Shown one piece after another: positions 25,472-33,457 of a stretch of 47,675 nucleotides of DNA. The translations under genes were made by a program, and so were the position numbers. Every line of letters starts with the position of its first letter. Position 1 is the stretch's first letter. Source of the stretch: Xanthobacteraceae bacterium (GTDB taxonomy: Bacteria; Pseudomonadota; Alphaproteobacteria; Rhizobiales; Xanthobacteraceae); assembly GCA_028290465.1 (NCBI GenBank), contig JAQGJU010000028.1, positions 1 to 47,675 on the forward strand. The letters are read 5' to 3'. The notes under the pieces were generated by a model. It was not told the DNA's origin, made no database searches, and worked only from the letters and a program-made list of their open reading frames with translations.

Positions 25472-25806
25472 ATGACCCGTAAAGCCAAGATCGAAGCGGG
25501 AAGCGGCAACATCTTTGCCGATCTCGGCTTGCCCGATACCGACAACCATTTCCTGAAGGCGCAGATCGTCTCGGAGATTACCGGCTCGCCGGTGCGTTGA
25601 AGTTCACGCAAGCCCAGACCGGCAAGCGCCTCGGCATCAGTCAGCCGGAAGTGTCCCGCCTATTCAAAGGAAATTTCCGCGAATATTCTGTCGAGCGGCT
25701 GATGGCGTTTCTGACCAATTTCGATCGCGACGTCGAGATCGTCGTGCGGCCGCACAAGAAAGCCGGCAAGGTGGGGCGGATCACGTTCAGTCCGGTGGCG
25801 GTGCAG
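25472..25806 (+). pseudogene. Frameshifted XRE/HigA-like antitoxin, toxin missing
   Basis: The first frame (25472-25600) reads MTRKAKIEAGSGNIFADLGL and ends KAQIVSEITGSPVR with a stop. The next frame continues at 25597 with FTQAQTGKRLGISQPEVSRL, then NFREYSVERLMAFLTNFDRD and VEIVVRPHKKAGK. Together they make one XRE-family HTH protein of the HigA type. A single missing base near 25595 would restore the eight residues usual between SEI and the TQA helix. AAGGAG precedes the ATG. No HigB-type toxin gene is present. The C-terminus seems to run into a repeat at 25810. Confidence 0.75.
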
Positions 25807-25809
25807 CCT

Positions 25810-25895
25810 GTAGGGTGGGCGAAGGCGCACCGCGCCGCGCCCACGAGGCATTCGGGAGCGGGAATTGTGGGCGCGCTTCGCTTCGCCCATACTAC
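25810..25895. repeat. Inverted repeat element beside the antitoxin remnant
   Basis: Arms gtagggtgggcgaag (25810-25824) and cttcgcccatactac (25881-25895) match as an inverted repeat at 13 of 15 positions. The inner part is also GC-rich and self-complementary. Elements with the gtagggtgggc start are frequent intergenic repeats in Bradyrhizobium-like genomes. Confidence 0.65.
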
Positions 25896-25897
25896 GC

Positions 25898-26480
25898 TTG
25901 CTCAATCCGTATGCGCCGCGCACCGTGGTCGAGGACCACGCGATCGCGTGTCCTGCACCGCAATCGCTGTGGGAATTCCGCGGCATGCATCTGCGCATCG
26001 ATGATCGCCCGGCGCCGTGCTGCATCGCTCGGACCCGTACTTCCGCGTGATCGGCGAGGGCCGCAATCCGGGCGTTGACGCCGCCCGCTGATCGGCGCCG
26101 TTGCCCGCAACGCGCGGCGGCGATCCGCGATCACGTGCACCCCATGTCGAAACGGCTGATCGCCGTGCATGCGCAGACCCGGACCTACAAATGTTGGCCG
26201 CAGGCGCACTGGACCGAGTTGGACGACGGCTGCGCGACGGCTTGCGAATTGTGATTCTCGGTGGACCGGCGCAAGCGCTGTCGCGCTCGAGCGCATATCT
26301 GACCGCGCCGCAAGGCTGGGACAAGCAGGTCGCCATCCTGGCGCATGCCGCCGCCTTCGTCGGCATCGACTCGTGCTTTTCGCATGTGGCCGATACGTTC
26401 AACGTGCCCGGGCTGGTGCTGTATGGCGATGCGGCCGCGACCGCGCAATGGCGGCCGAACGACCGGCGCTTGGGGCGCTG
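25898..26480 (+). pseudogene. Degraded glycosyltransferase family 9-like gene
   Basis: Fragments of one GT9-like protein appear in order but in shifting frames: IACPAPQSLWEFRGMHLRID (from about 25940), VLHRSDPYFRVIGEGRNPG (from about 26016), LIAVHAQTRTYKCWPQAHW (from about 26157) and then GLRIVILGGPAQAL and HAAAFVGIDSCFSHVADTFN plus VPGLVLYGDAAATAQWRPND (26240-26470). The last part carries the GT9 nucleotide-sugar site pattern. Several frameshifts separate them, so no product is expected. It precedes a GT41-type gene, so the two may once have worked on the same glycan. Confidence 0.6.
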
Positions 26481-26686
26481 ATCGCCTAGAAGGGCGATGG
26501 AAGTGGCGATCTGCCCAGTTTCGCAGCCGCGGAGGTCGCCGACCGGATCCGGTCCATATGCGAGATTCCAAGGGTTGCGTTGAATGGGCGCATCGCCGAG
26601 AATTTCGTTGTCATCCCCTTAAAGATGACGGCAAAAGAAGTTCTGCAAATTGCCACCGGCGACAGGCACTCCCTTGATGAGACACA

Positions 26687-28645
26687 ATGGCAGACATCAA
26701 CGACGCAATGAGTCTTTATCGCCAAGGGAGACTGAACGAGGCAGAGTCCAAATGTGAGGTCATTCTCGGACGCGAGGCCCGGCACATTGACGCGCTAAAA
26801 CTTTCAGGTTGGATCAAGGTTCAGCGGCGCGCTCCGGCCGAGGCCCGCGGATGCTTCGAGCGGATCGTCGCGATCGAGCCGAACTCGGTGGACGCGCTGC
26901 ACAACCTTGCGTTTGTGCTCATGATGCTCAACCAGCCGGCCGAGGCTTTGACGCTTTCCGACCGGGCGCTCGCACTGGCGCCAGATTTTGCCGGCGCATG
27001 GGTGTCGCGCGCCAACGCGCTGTTCGCCATCCAGCAATTGGAAGACGCGCTTGCGAGCTACGACCAGGCGCTCACATTCGCCAGCGACAATGTCGAGGCG
27101 CTGATCGGCCGCGGCAGCACGCTCGCCAAGCTCGGGCGAGCCGCTGAGGCGGTCGCGACGCTGGGTCGAATTCCGGTCGCCCATGATCCGAACACGCTAT
27201 ATAAGCGAGCAGCCCTGCAGCAGAGCCTCGGGTTGTTCGGAGCGGCGGAGCACGACTATCGGCGCTTGACGGAGATTTCCGCCAACGCGCTCCCGGCCTG
27301 GCTGGGGCTGCTGGCATGCGCGATGGAAACCTGCGACTTTCGCGGTCTCGTCGCGCCGCGCGAGAAGATGCTCGCCGCCCTGGATGCCGGCCAACCTGTC
27401 GATCCGTTTCTCGTCTTGCGAGTCAGCAGCGATCCGGCTCAGCACTTGAAATGCACGAAGGCCGCCGCACCGCGCGCGGCGCCGGCGACTCCGTTCGCGG
27501 CCCCGAAGGGGCGGCCGTCGCGGCTGCGGGTCGCCTATGTGTCGCCCGATTTTCGGGTTCACCCGGTGGCCTATCTCATCGCGGAATTGTTGGAGCGCCA
27601 TGACCGGGATCGGTTCGAGATCATCGGCATATCGCTTGGCCCACCCGACGGCAGCGACATTCGCGAGCGTGTCGTCAAGGCTTGCGATCAGTTCCATGAC
27701 ATGTCCGCCCGTTCGGACGACGACGTTGTCGATCTGTCGCGCAGACTCAACGTCGACATTGCGGTCGACCTTGCCGTCTACACCGAACACGCCAGATTGG
27801 GCGTCCTGGCACGCCGCGTGGCGCCGGTCCAGGCCAGCTATCTCGGCTATCTTGGGACCTCAGGGTCGAACTTCATCGACTATTTGCTGTGCGACCGGAT
27901 TGTGGTGCCGCCCGCGCAGCAGAAGTTCTACACCGAGAGGCTGGTTTACCTGCCCGACAGTTTCATGATCGCCGACACGACGCAGCCGATTGCTGACGCC
28001 GTGCCGAGCCGGAGCGAATGCGGACTGCCCGAGCAAGGCTTCGTGTTCTGTTGCTTCAACAAGAATTACAAAATTTCCCAGCCGGTGTTCGAGATCTGGA
28101 TGCGGTTGCTTCGGTCAGTTGAAGGCAGCGTATTGTGGCTGTCGGCCAATATGGAGCGAGGATGCGATCAATTGCGCCGCCACGCCGAGGCGCAAGGAGT
28201 CGATCCGCGGCGCCTCGTGTTTGCGCCGGGTGTCGCGCATCGCGCCCAGCACTTTGCCCGCCACCGGCTCGCGGACCTGTTCCTCGATACGCTGCCCTAC
28301 AACGCCCATACCACGGCGAGTGATGCGCTGTTCACCGGCCTGCCGGTGCTGACCGTCGCGGGCTCGACTTTCGTCGGCCGTGTCGCGACGAGCATGCTAC
28401 ACGCCATCGGCCTCGATGAACTTGTGGCACGCGATCTGCAGGAATACGAACGTCTGGCGCTCGCTCTCGCGCGCGACCCCGCGCGCCTCGGCGCGCTCCG
28501 GACCAAGCTCGCGGCCAACCGCCGGACACAGCCGTTGTTCGACATCGATCGTTCGCGGCGGAACGTCGAGCGGGCCTATGACCAGATGTTTGACATCTAC
28601 CGCCGCGGAGATCCGCCAAACCATTTCAGCGTAGCTGCCGAATAG
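26687..28645 (+). CDS. TPR/O-GlcNAc transferase-like protein (GT41)
   Basis: A 652-residue protein with TPR repeats (about 1-200) followed by a GT41 (SPINDLY/OGT-like) catalytic region from about 280. Recognisable parts are LRVAYVSPDFRVHPVAYLI, VQASYLGYLGTSG, FVFCCFNKNYKI and LPYNAHTTASDALFTGLPVL near residue 540, which forms the UDP-sugar site. No signal peptide or membrane segment is seen. Such enzymes add a sugar to Ser/Thr of proteins. A decayed GT9 gene lies upstream; no acceptor gene is evident. Start ATG 26687. Confidence 0.88.
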   Translation: MADINDAMSLYRQGRLNEAESKCEVILGREARHIDALKLSGWIKVQRRAPAEARGCFERIVAIEPNSVDALHNLAFVLMMLNQPAEALTLSDRALALAPDFAGAWVSRANALFAIQQLEDALASYDQALTFASDNVEALIGRGSTLAKLGRAAEAVATLGRIPVAHDPNTLYKRAALQQSLGLFGAAEHDYRRLTEISANALPAWLGLLACAMETCDFRGLVAPREKMLAALDAGQPVDPFLVLRVSSDPAQHLKCTKAAAPRAAPATPFAAPKGRPSRLRVAYVSPDFRVHPVAYLIAELLERHDRDRFEIIGISLGPPDGSDIRERVVKACDQFHDMSARSDDDVVDLSRRLNVDIAVDLAVYTEHARLGVLARRVAPVQASYLGYLGTSGSNFIDYLLCDRIVVPPAQQKFYTERLVYLPDSFMIADTTQPIADAVPSRSECGLPEQGFVFCCFNKNYKISQPVFEIWMRLLRSVEGSVLWLSANMERGCDQLRRHAEAQGVDPRRLVFAPGVAHRAQHFARHRLADLFLDTLPYNAHTTASDALFTGLPVLTVAGSTFVGRVATSMLHAIGLDELVARDLQEYERLALALARDPARLGALRTKLAANRRTQPLFDIDRSRRNVERAYDQMFDIYRRGDPPNHFSVAAE

Positions 28646-28707
28646 GGCGATCTCCGCCTCGGCTATTTTCGCTCCACCGGAACGACCTGTCTTCCAGGTC
28701 ACATGCT

Positions 28708-29283
28708 CTAATACGTGCCGGTGCCGTCGATCGCCGATTTCAATTCGGCGTATTCGCGGCAACTTGTGTTGCCGCAGATCGAGCGCACCGACGCGAGGTA
28801 GTCCTGCGCCTTGAGGCGGTTGCCCTGTTCGGCGTGCCACATGCCGTAATACGATAGCGTGCGGGCATTGCGCGGATTGCTGTCCAGCGCCTTGTCGTAC
28901 CAGACCTTGGCTTCGTCATAGCGGCCGAGCTTGCGGCTGGCATAGCCGATCATGGTAGCGACGTCGGCGTGCTCGTCATGGCCGAGCGCGCGCAGCGCCT
29001 GGATGCCGCCGGCATAGTCGTGGTTGCGATAGACCAGATCGTAGGCGCGCCGGTAGTCGTGCAGGAAGGTCGACTTTTCCGTCGCGGGCTTGCGCGCGGG
29101 CTTACGGACCTTCTTCTTTTTGGGCTTTGCTTGAGCGGGCTTTACCTGGGCCGGCTTGGCGGTGTCGGCGGACGACTGCGGCGGCGCCGGGTTGGGTGTG
29201 TCGACCGCGGCCGCGAAGTCGGGAGCGCCGATCAGCGCCCCCGTCAGGATGAAGGCCGCCACCACATGTGCCTTGCGATACAT
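28708..29283 (-). CDS. Secreted TPR-repeat protein, paralogue 1
   Basis: A 191-residue exported protein: signal peptide (1-25), a Lys/Pro/Ala-rich linker (26-70) and a TPR-like domain (75-185) including GYASRKLGRYDEAKVWYDKA and LSYYGMWHAEQGNRLKAQDY. Two cysteines near the end (SICGNTSCREY) may form a disulphide. GAAGGAG precedes the ATG at 29283. The neighbour upstream (29333-29950) is a paralogue with nearly the same domain, and the two are probably co-transcribed. Function is unknown. Confidence 0.8.
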   Translation of the reverse strand: MYRKAHVVAAFILTGALIGAPDFAAAVDTPNPAPPQSSADTAKPAQVKPAQAKPKKKKVRKPARKPATEKSTFLHDYRRAYDLVYRNHDYAGGIQALRALGHDEHADVATMIGYASRKLGRYDEAKVWYDKALDSNPRNARTLSYYGMWHAEQGNRLKAQDYLASVRSICGNTSCREYAELKSAIDGTGTY

Positions 29284-29332
29284 GCCGATCTCCTTCGTCG
29301 TCCACGCCACACGTGGACGTCCATACGGTCGT

Positions 29333-29950
29333 TCAATAACTGGCAGTGCCGGCGATGGCGCCGGCCAGTGCCTTGTATTCTTCGCAGTCGGCATTGCCGC
29401 AGATCAGCCGGACGTTTTCCAGATAATCCTTGGCCTTGAGCCGGTTGCCCTGTTCGGCGTGCCACATGCCGTAATAGGACAGCGTGCGGGCATTGCGCGG
29501 ATTGCTGTCCAGTGCCTTGTCGTACCAGAACTTGGCTTCGTCGTAGTGGCCGAGCTTGCGGTTGGCATAGCCGATCATGGTGGCGACATCGGAATGATCG
29601 TCGCGGCCGAGCGCGTGAAGCGCCGCAAGGCCCGCAACCAGATCGTGCTGCCGGTACACCAGGTCATAGGCCTGCCGGTAGCCGTCGCGAAATTGCATCT
29701 CGGATTTCTTGTCGCCCTTTTCCAAAGCCTTCTTGTCGTCGGCCTTGGCCTTGTCGTCGGCCGCCGGTTTCGCGTCGGTCTTGGCATCGGTCTTGGCGTC
29801 CGGCTTGGGCGCGTCGGCCTTCTTGTCGTCGGCCGGAGCGGGCGCCGGCGTCTCGGTGCCGATCGCGGCGGCCGGAGCGGCATGCAGCAACAAGGCGATA
29901 AAGGCGGTCGCGACGAGCGCGGCGGGTCGAGCGCAACGGACGGACGTCAT
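29333..29950 (-). CDS. Secreted TPR-repeat protein, paralogue 2
   Basis: A 205-residue exported protein built like its neighbour: signal peptide (1-29), a linker of repeated Asp-Ala-Lys units (about 40-80) and the same TPR-like domain (GYANRKLGHYDEAKFWYDKA, LSYYGMWHAEQGNRLKAKDY, LICGNADCEEY). It lies 49 bp upstream of paralogue 1 on the same strand, so the pair is a tandem duplication. The linkers have diverged strongly while the domains are alike. Start at 29950; an open frame continues 12 codons upstream. Confidence 0.8.
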   Translation of the reverse strand: MTSVRCARPAALVATAFIALLLHAAPAAAIGTETPAPAPADDKKADAPKPDAKTDAKTDAKPAADDKAKADDKKALEKGDKKSEMQFRDGYRQAYDLVYRQHDLVAGLAALHALGRDDHSDVATMIGYANRKLGHYDEAKFWYDKALDSNPRNARTLSYYGMWHAEQGNRLKAKDYLENVRLICGNADCEEYKALAGAIAGTASY

Positions 29951-30344
29951 GGTGGCCTCGCGGGTTCGGTGGTTCGGACGCATCATAGGCCGGATTCCCC
30001 GTGGTGGACCATCCTTCAGACGAACAATCGGGCCGCGCCGCCATTCCTTGGCGACCTGTCACATCGCCGTGATCCTCGCGTGGATGGCTTTGATGGGTCG
30101 CATTGTCGGACGGCGAACCGGTACCCACTTCGCTTGACAATGCTCCGCCGCCATTCCGCCGTGAATTGAACACCGCGCCGACCGGCCGATGACGGCCGCT
30201 TCATCAACATGAACGCCAGCCATCGCGGCGCTTCAGAACTGGTTCATCGCGATTCATCCAAGGTGGTCAAACGATCGGCCGGTAGGCGATCACATCGATC
30301 GCTCCGCCGCAGCCGACGCGCAAATGCCTGGAAAGGAATTTTCG
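29951..30344. other. Divergent intergenic region, 394 bp, with a dispersed repeat
   Basis: This region lies between the TPR pair and the His-rich peptide gene. It contains the palindromic element at 30101-30142. The end near 30300-30344 should hold the promoter of the His-rich gene. No further gene is evident. Confidence 0.5.
30101..30142. repeat. Dispersed palindromic repeat, variant
   Basis: Arms cattgtc / gacaatg enclose a gcgaaccggtacccacttcgc core, which is the reverse complement of the core seen at 6245-6288. It belongs to the same repeat family. Confidence 0.7.
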
Positions 30345-30665
30345 ATGTTCAAGAAACTCGCCGCTGTCCTGATCGCCGCCAGTGTCATCGGCGCCCCGAT
30401 GGTCGCCTCCGCCCAGTCGGCGCCGTCGAGCGAGAGCCGCACGACCGTCAAGGTCGCGAAGCCGCACAAGGTGGTGGTTGTCAAGAAGCACCGGGCCGCG
30501 AACCGCCATCACGTCAAGCGCGTGAAGGTCGTGACCGCGCATCGCCACGGCCGGCACGCCACCGTCGTCAAGCATCGCAATCACGTCAAACACGTCAAGC
30601 ATGTGCGGCACGTCGACGGTTCGAAGAAGAAGGTCGTGATCAAGAACACCACCCGCGCGAACTGA
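30345..30665 (+). CDS. Small secreted His/Lys/Val-rich protein
   Basis: A 106-residue protein with a signal peptide (1-24, ending ASA) and a very basic mature part rich in His, Lys, Arg and Val. It includes repeated HVKHVKHVRHV-like units in the second half and VKVAKPHKVVVVKKHR before it. Basic histidine-rich exported peptides may bind metal ions, polyanions or envelope components; no function is shown. The ATG at 30345 follows aaggaattttcg. A strong terminator lies downstream at 30750. Confidence 0.7.
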   Translation: MFKKLAAVLIAASVIGAPMVASAQSAPSSESRTTVKVAKPHKVVVVKKHRAANRHHVKRVKVVTAHRHGRHATVVKHRNHVKHVKHVRHVDGSKKKVVIKNTTRAN

Positions 30666-30749
30666 CGCCACCACTTACGCCCCTTGGGGCGCCGGCCTGC
30701 ACGCGTCCCGCCTCCATCCACCGGGCTGGCGGGCCGGTTGTTCCAACGA

Positions 30750-30785
30750 GCCGGCCGCCGACTTCCCAGTCGGCGGCCGGCTTAC
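30750..30785 (+). terminator. Strong hairpin terminator
   Basis: A perfect 13-bp stem (gccggccgccgac / gtcggcggccggc) with a six-base loop, followed by ttacgttt. It lies 85 bp after the His-rich gene and before the cobalamin riboswitch. The U-run is weak but the stem is very strong. Confidence 0.7.
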
Positions 30786-30855
30786 GTTTGGCGACACGCA
30801 CCCGGCGGCAGAATTAAGGCATTCTTGACTCCTCGCCCGCCCTTGGTGAACATGG

Positions 30856-31070
30856 GGTTGCGTGCTGGTTCCTCGGTGCGAACCGAGGAGGAAAGAGGGA
30901 ACACGGAGCCTCATTCCGGCGCCAAGGCCTTGCGGCCGAGGCGATGTGAACGAGGAAGCCGTGGCTGCCCCCGCAACTGTCAGCGGTGAGTCGGTCGTCC
31001 ATATTGCCACTGGGAAACTGGGAAGGCTGGGCGACAGGCGGTGACCCGCGAGCCAGGAGACCTGCCAGTG
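30856..31070 (+). promoter_or_regulatory. Cobalamin (B12) riboswitch
   Basis: The conserved blocks occur in order: gttgcgtgctggttc at the start, gaggaaagagggaacacgg, the core gccgtggctgcccccgcaac with tgtcagcgg, gccactgggaaactgggaag and the B12 box agccaggagacctgcc (31051-31066). This is the standard adenosylcobalamin riboswitch layout, which lowers expression when B12 is plentiful. The gene below it is a TonB-dependent receptor, the classical target. Boundaries are approximate. Confidence 0.93.
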
Positions 31071-31359
31071 CGGTCACCCAACCGGTAGGCGGGGCGCCTA
31101 TACGGAGCGGATTTTCGCAGCGGTGACGTCGATGCCGACGCGAAGGCCGCGAGAGATCCCTCCCGCGATCCTTCTAGGTTGAACGATGCGCCGGCGCTTG
31201 CGCCGGAAGCGTATGCGCAGATCCGTGTCTTGTGGCTGTGTCTGCGTGTGTTCGTTCGGTCCTTCGTGTCGGTCCTGTCATCGGTGCGCCGCGCTTTGAG
31301 CGTGGCGCCGCACGCGAAGGATTCGGACGTTGGAAAACCGTAGATTCACAAAGCTCAAA
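31071..31359. other. Leader between riboswitch and receptor gene
   Basis: These 289 bases join the riboswitch aptamer to the receptor start. An imperfect stem around 31140-31175 (gaaggccgcg / cgcgatccttc) could act as an expression platform, but I cannot show the switching. No coding sequence is seen apart from the possible TTG start at 31330. Confidence 0.4.
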
Positions 31360-33414
31360 ATGAGACCACCGGCGCGCGGGCGTGCGCGCGGCTTGGCCGC
31401 CTTCGGTTGCCTCGGCGCGTTATGCGCGGCGCCAGCCGCTGCCCAGCAGCCGAGCGAAGTACTGCCGCAGATCAGCGTCACGTCGAGCCGTCTCGGCGAC
31501 GGCATCACGGGCGCCTCGACCACGGTGATCACGGCGGAAGAAATTGCGCGCGCGCCGGGCCAGACGCTGCAGGACGTGTTGGCGACGCAGCCCGGCATCC
31601 AGATCCAGAGCCTGTATGGGCCGTCTTCGGCCGGCACTCGCGATGTGGTCGACATGCGCGGCTTCGGCGCGTCCGCGACCTCCAATACGCTGGTGCTGGT
31701 GAACGGACGGCGGCTCAACGATATCGAGTTGGCCGGCATCGACTTCGCGGCGATCCCACGCGACAGCATCGAGCGGATCGAGATCATCCGCGGCAATGCC
31801 GGCGCGGTGCTGTACGGCGAGGGCGCGGTCGGCGGCACCATTAATATCATTACCAAGACCGGCGTCGGCTTGCCGAACCGGCTGAGCGCACAGCAAACCG
31901 TCGGATCGTACGGCTATCGCGGCAGCGACCTGTCGATGCGCCATTCGAATGGACCGTTCACCGTCACGGCCTATGGCTCGACCATCGATTCCAAAGGCTA
32001 CCGGGTCAACAACGAGTTGCGCGAGCGCAACGGCGTTGGCGAGATCCGCTATACCGGCGTTGAGGGCATCGCCTATCTGAACATGACGGCCGACAACCAG
32101 CATGTCGGACTGCCGGGCGGCCGGCACGTGACGCTGACGACCAGCGAACTTGCCAGCGACCGTCGCGGCGCCGCGACACCTTGGGACTATGCCGACAAGC
32201 AGAGCGTCAGCGTCACCACCGGCTTCACCCGCAAGCTCACGGGCTGGGCGGAACTGATCGTCGACGGCGGCGTGCGGCAGAAGCAGACGCAGGGCGAATT
32301 CTTCTTCGCGCTCGACAGTCCGTACAGCTACGTCGACACCAATCTGTCGGTCTGGTCGTTCACGCCGCGCGTCAAGCTGACCGGCGACGTGTTCGGCATG
32401 GCGACCAGCGGCATCGTCGGCGTCGACGTCTACAAGACCGACTATCAGACCGACCGGTCCTCTGGGTTCGGGCTCTCGCCGATCCACCGCTATGACCTCG
32501 ACCAGCGAACGCTGGCGGCCTATTGGCAGCATACCGTTTCGGTGCGTCCCGACACGGATATCTCGGCCGGCGGGCGGCTGCAGCGCAATACGGTCTCGGT
32601 GCGCGACATCTATGATCCTACGGCTCCCGGCGCGTTCGACGTCGAGGGCGTGCCGGTCGATCGCTCCGAGAACCAGTATGCCTATCATGTCGGCATCGAG
32701 CACCGGCTGAATGCCGCCTTCGCGGTATTCGGACGTATCGGTCGCAGCTTCCGGTTTCCGAATGTCGACGAGCGCATCGGCACGTCGCCATTTCTGGTGC
32801 CGAGCAGCCTCGACCTGAAGACTCAGACCTCACACGACGTCGAGGGTGGTGTTCGTTTTCGTCACGGTCCGTTCGACCTGCAGACCAGCGCCTATTTAAT
32901 GGATCTGACCAACGAGATTCATTTCACGGGAGCAACCTTCACCAACGTCAATCTTGACCCGACCCGGCGTTCAGGCGTCGAAAGTCTAGCGAGCTACCGT
33001 GTCACCGAGACGTTACGGCTCAAGGGTGGGCTCGCCTATACGCGCGCCGTGTTCCGTGAAGGCATCTATGCCGGCCATGAGGTGCCGTTGGTGTCGCATT
33101 GGACCGGTTCGGCGGGCGTATCATGGGATGTGTGGGCGAAGTGGCTGACGCTTGATGTGACCGCGCGATTCTTCAGCGACCGGCGGTTCGACAACGATCA
33201 GGCGAACTTCCAGCCGAAGATTCCTGGGGCGGCGGTGGTCGATCTACGGCTCGGCGGCGAATACGAGCGGTTTAACTATTCGCTGACGGTACAGAACCTG
33301 TTCGGGACCGATTACTTCGACTACGGCATCGCCAGCGCCTCGACCTACGGCACCTACAACGCCTATCCGCAGCCGGGACGCACGTTCATGGCCAAGGCCG
33401 GCGTGACGTTCTGA
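31360..33414 (+). CDS. btuB: TonB-dependent outer membrane receptor, BtuB-like
   Basis: A 684-residue outer-membrane receptor. Signal peptide (to about 28, ending PAAAQ), TonB-box region LPQISVTSSR, plug domain (about 45-160) with TLQDVLATQPGI, RDVVDMRGFGA and NGRRLNDIE, then VLYGEGAVGGTINIITK and a 22-strand-type barrel that ends in Phe (KAGVTF). The cobalamin riboswitch upstream argues for B12 or a related corrinoid as substrate. The ATG at 31360 is used; TTG 31330 is an alternative. No B12 ABC transporter genes follow in this window. Confidence 0.9.
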   Translation: MRPPARGRARGLAAFGCLGALCAAPAAAQQPSEVLPQISVTSSRLGDGITGASTTVITAEEIARAPGQTLQDVLATQPGIQIQSLYGPSSAGTRDVVDMRGFGASATSNTLVLVNGRRLNDIELAGIDFAAIPRDSIERIEIIRGNAGAVLYGEGAVGGTINIITKTGVGLPNRLSAQQTVGSYGYRGSDLSMRHSNGPFTVTAYGSTIDSKGYRVNNELRERNGVGEIRYTGVEGIAYLNMTADNQHVGLPGGRHVTLTTSELASDRRGAATPWDYADKQSVSVTTGFTRKLTGWAELIVDGGVRQKQTQGEFFFALDSPYSYVDTNLSVWSFTPRVKLTGDVFGMATSGIVGVDVYKTDYQTDRSSGFGLSPIHRYDLDQRTLAAYWQHTVSVRPDTDISAGGRLQRNTVSVRDIYDPTAPGAFDVEGVPVDRSENQYAYHVGIEHRLNAAFAVFGRIGRSFRFPNVDERIGTSPFLVPSSLDLKTQTSHDVEGGVRFRHGPFDLQTSAYLMDLTNEIHFTGATFTNVNLDPTRRSGVESLASYRVTETLRLKGGLAYTRAVFREGIYAGHEVPLVSHWTGSAGVSWDVWAKWLTLDVTARFFSDRRFDNDQANFQPKIPGAAVVDLRLGGEYERFNYSLTVQNLFGTDYFDYGIASASTYGTYNAYPQPGRTFMAKAGVTF

Positions 33415-33431
33415 TCGTAAGAAAAATCTTG

Positions 33432-33457
33432 GCAGCCGGCGTCATCGCGCCGGCTGC
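33432..33457 (-). terminator. Terminator of the MBL-hydrolase operon
   Basis: A 10-bp GC-rich stem (gcagccggcg / cgccggctgc) with a six-base loop overlaps the last base of the MBL gene. Read on the minus strand it is followed by aagatttttctt, giving a U-rich tail. On the plus strand no T-run follows, so it mainly ends the minus-strand operon. Confidence 0.65.

Noticed and set aside
31420-32703. A 427-residue minus-strand frame inside the TonB receptor gene
   Set aside because: The receptor has clear signature segments in the opposite frame, and this frame has no recognisable domains.
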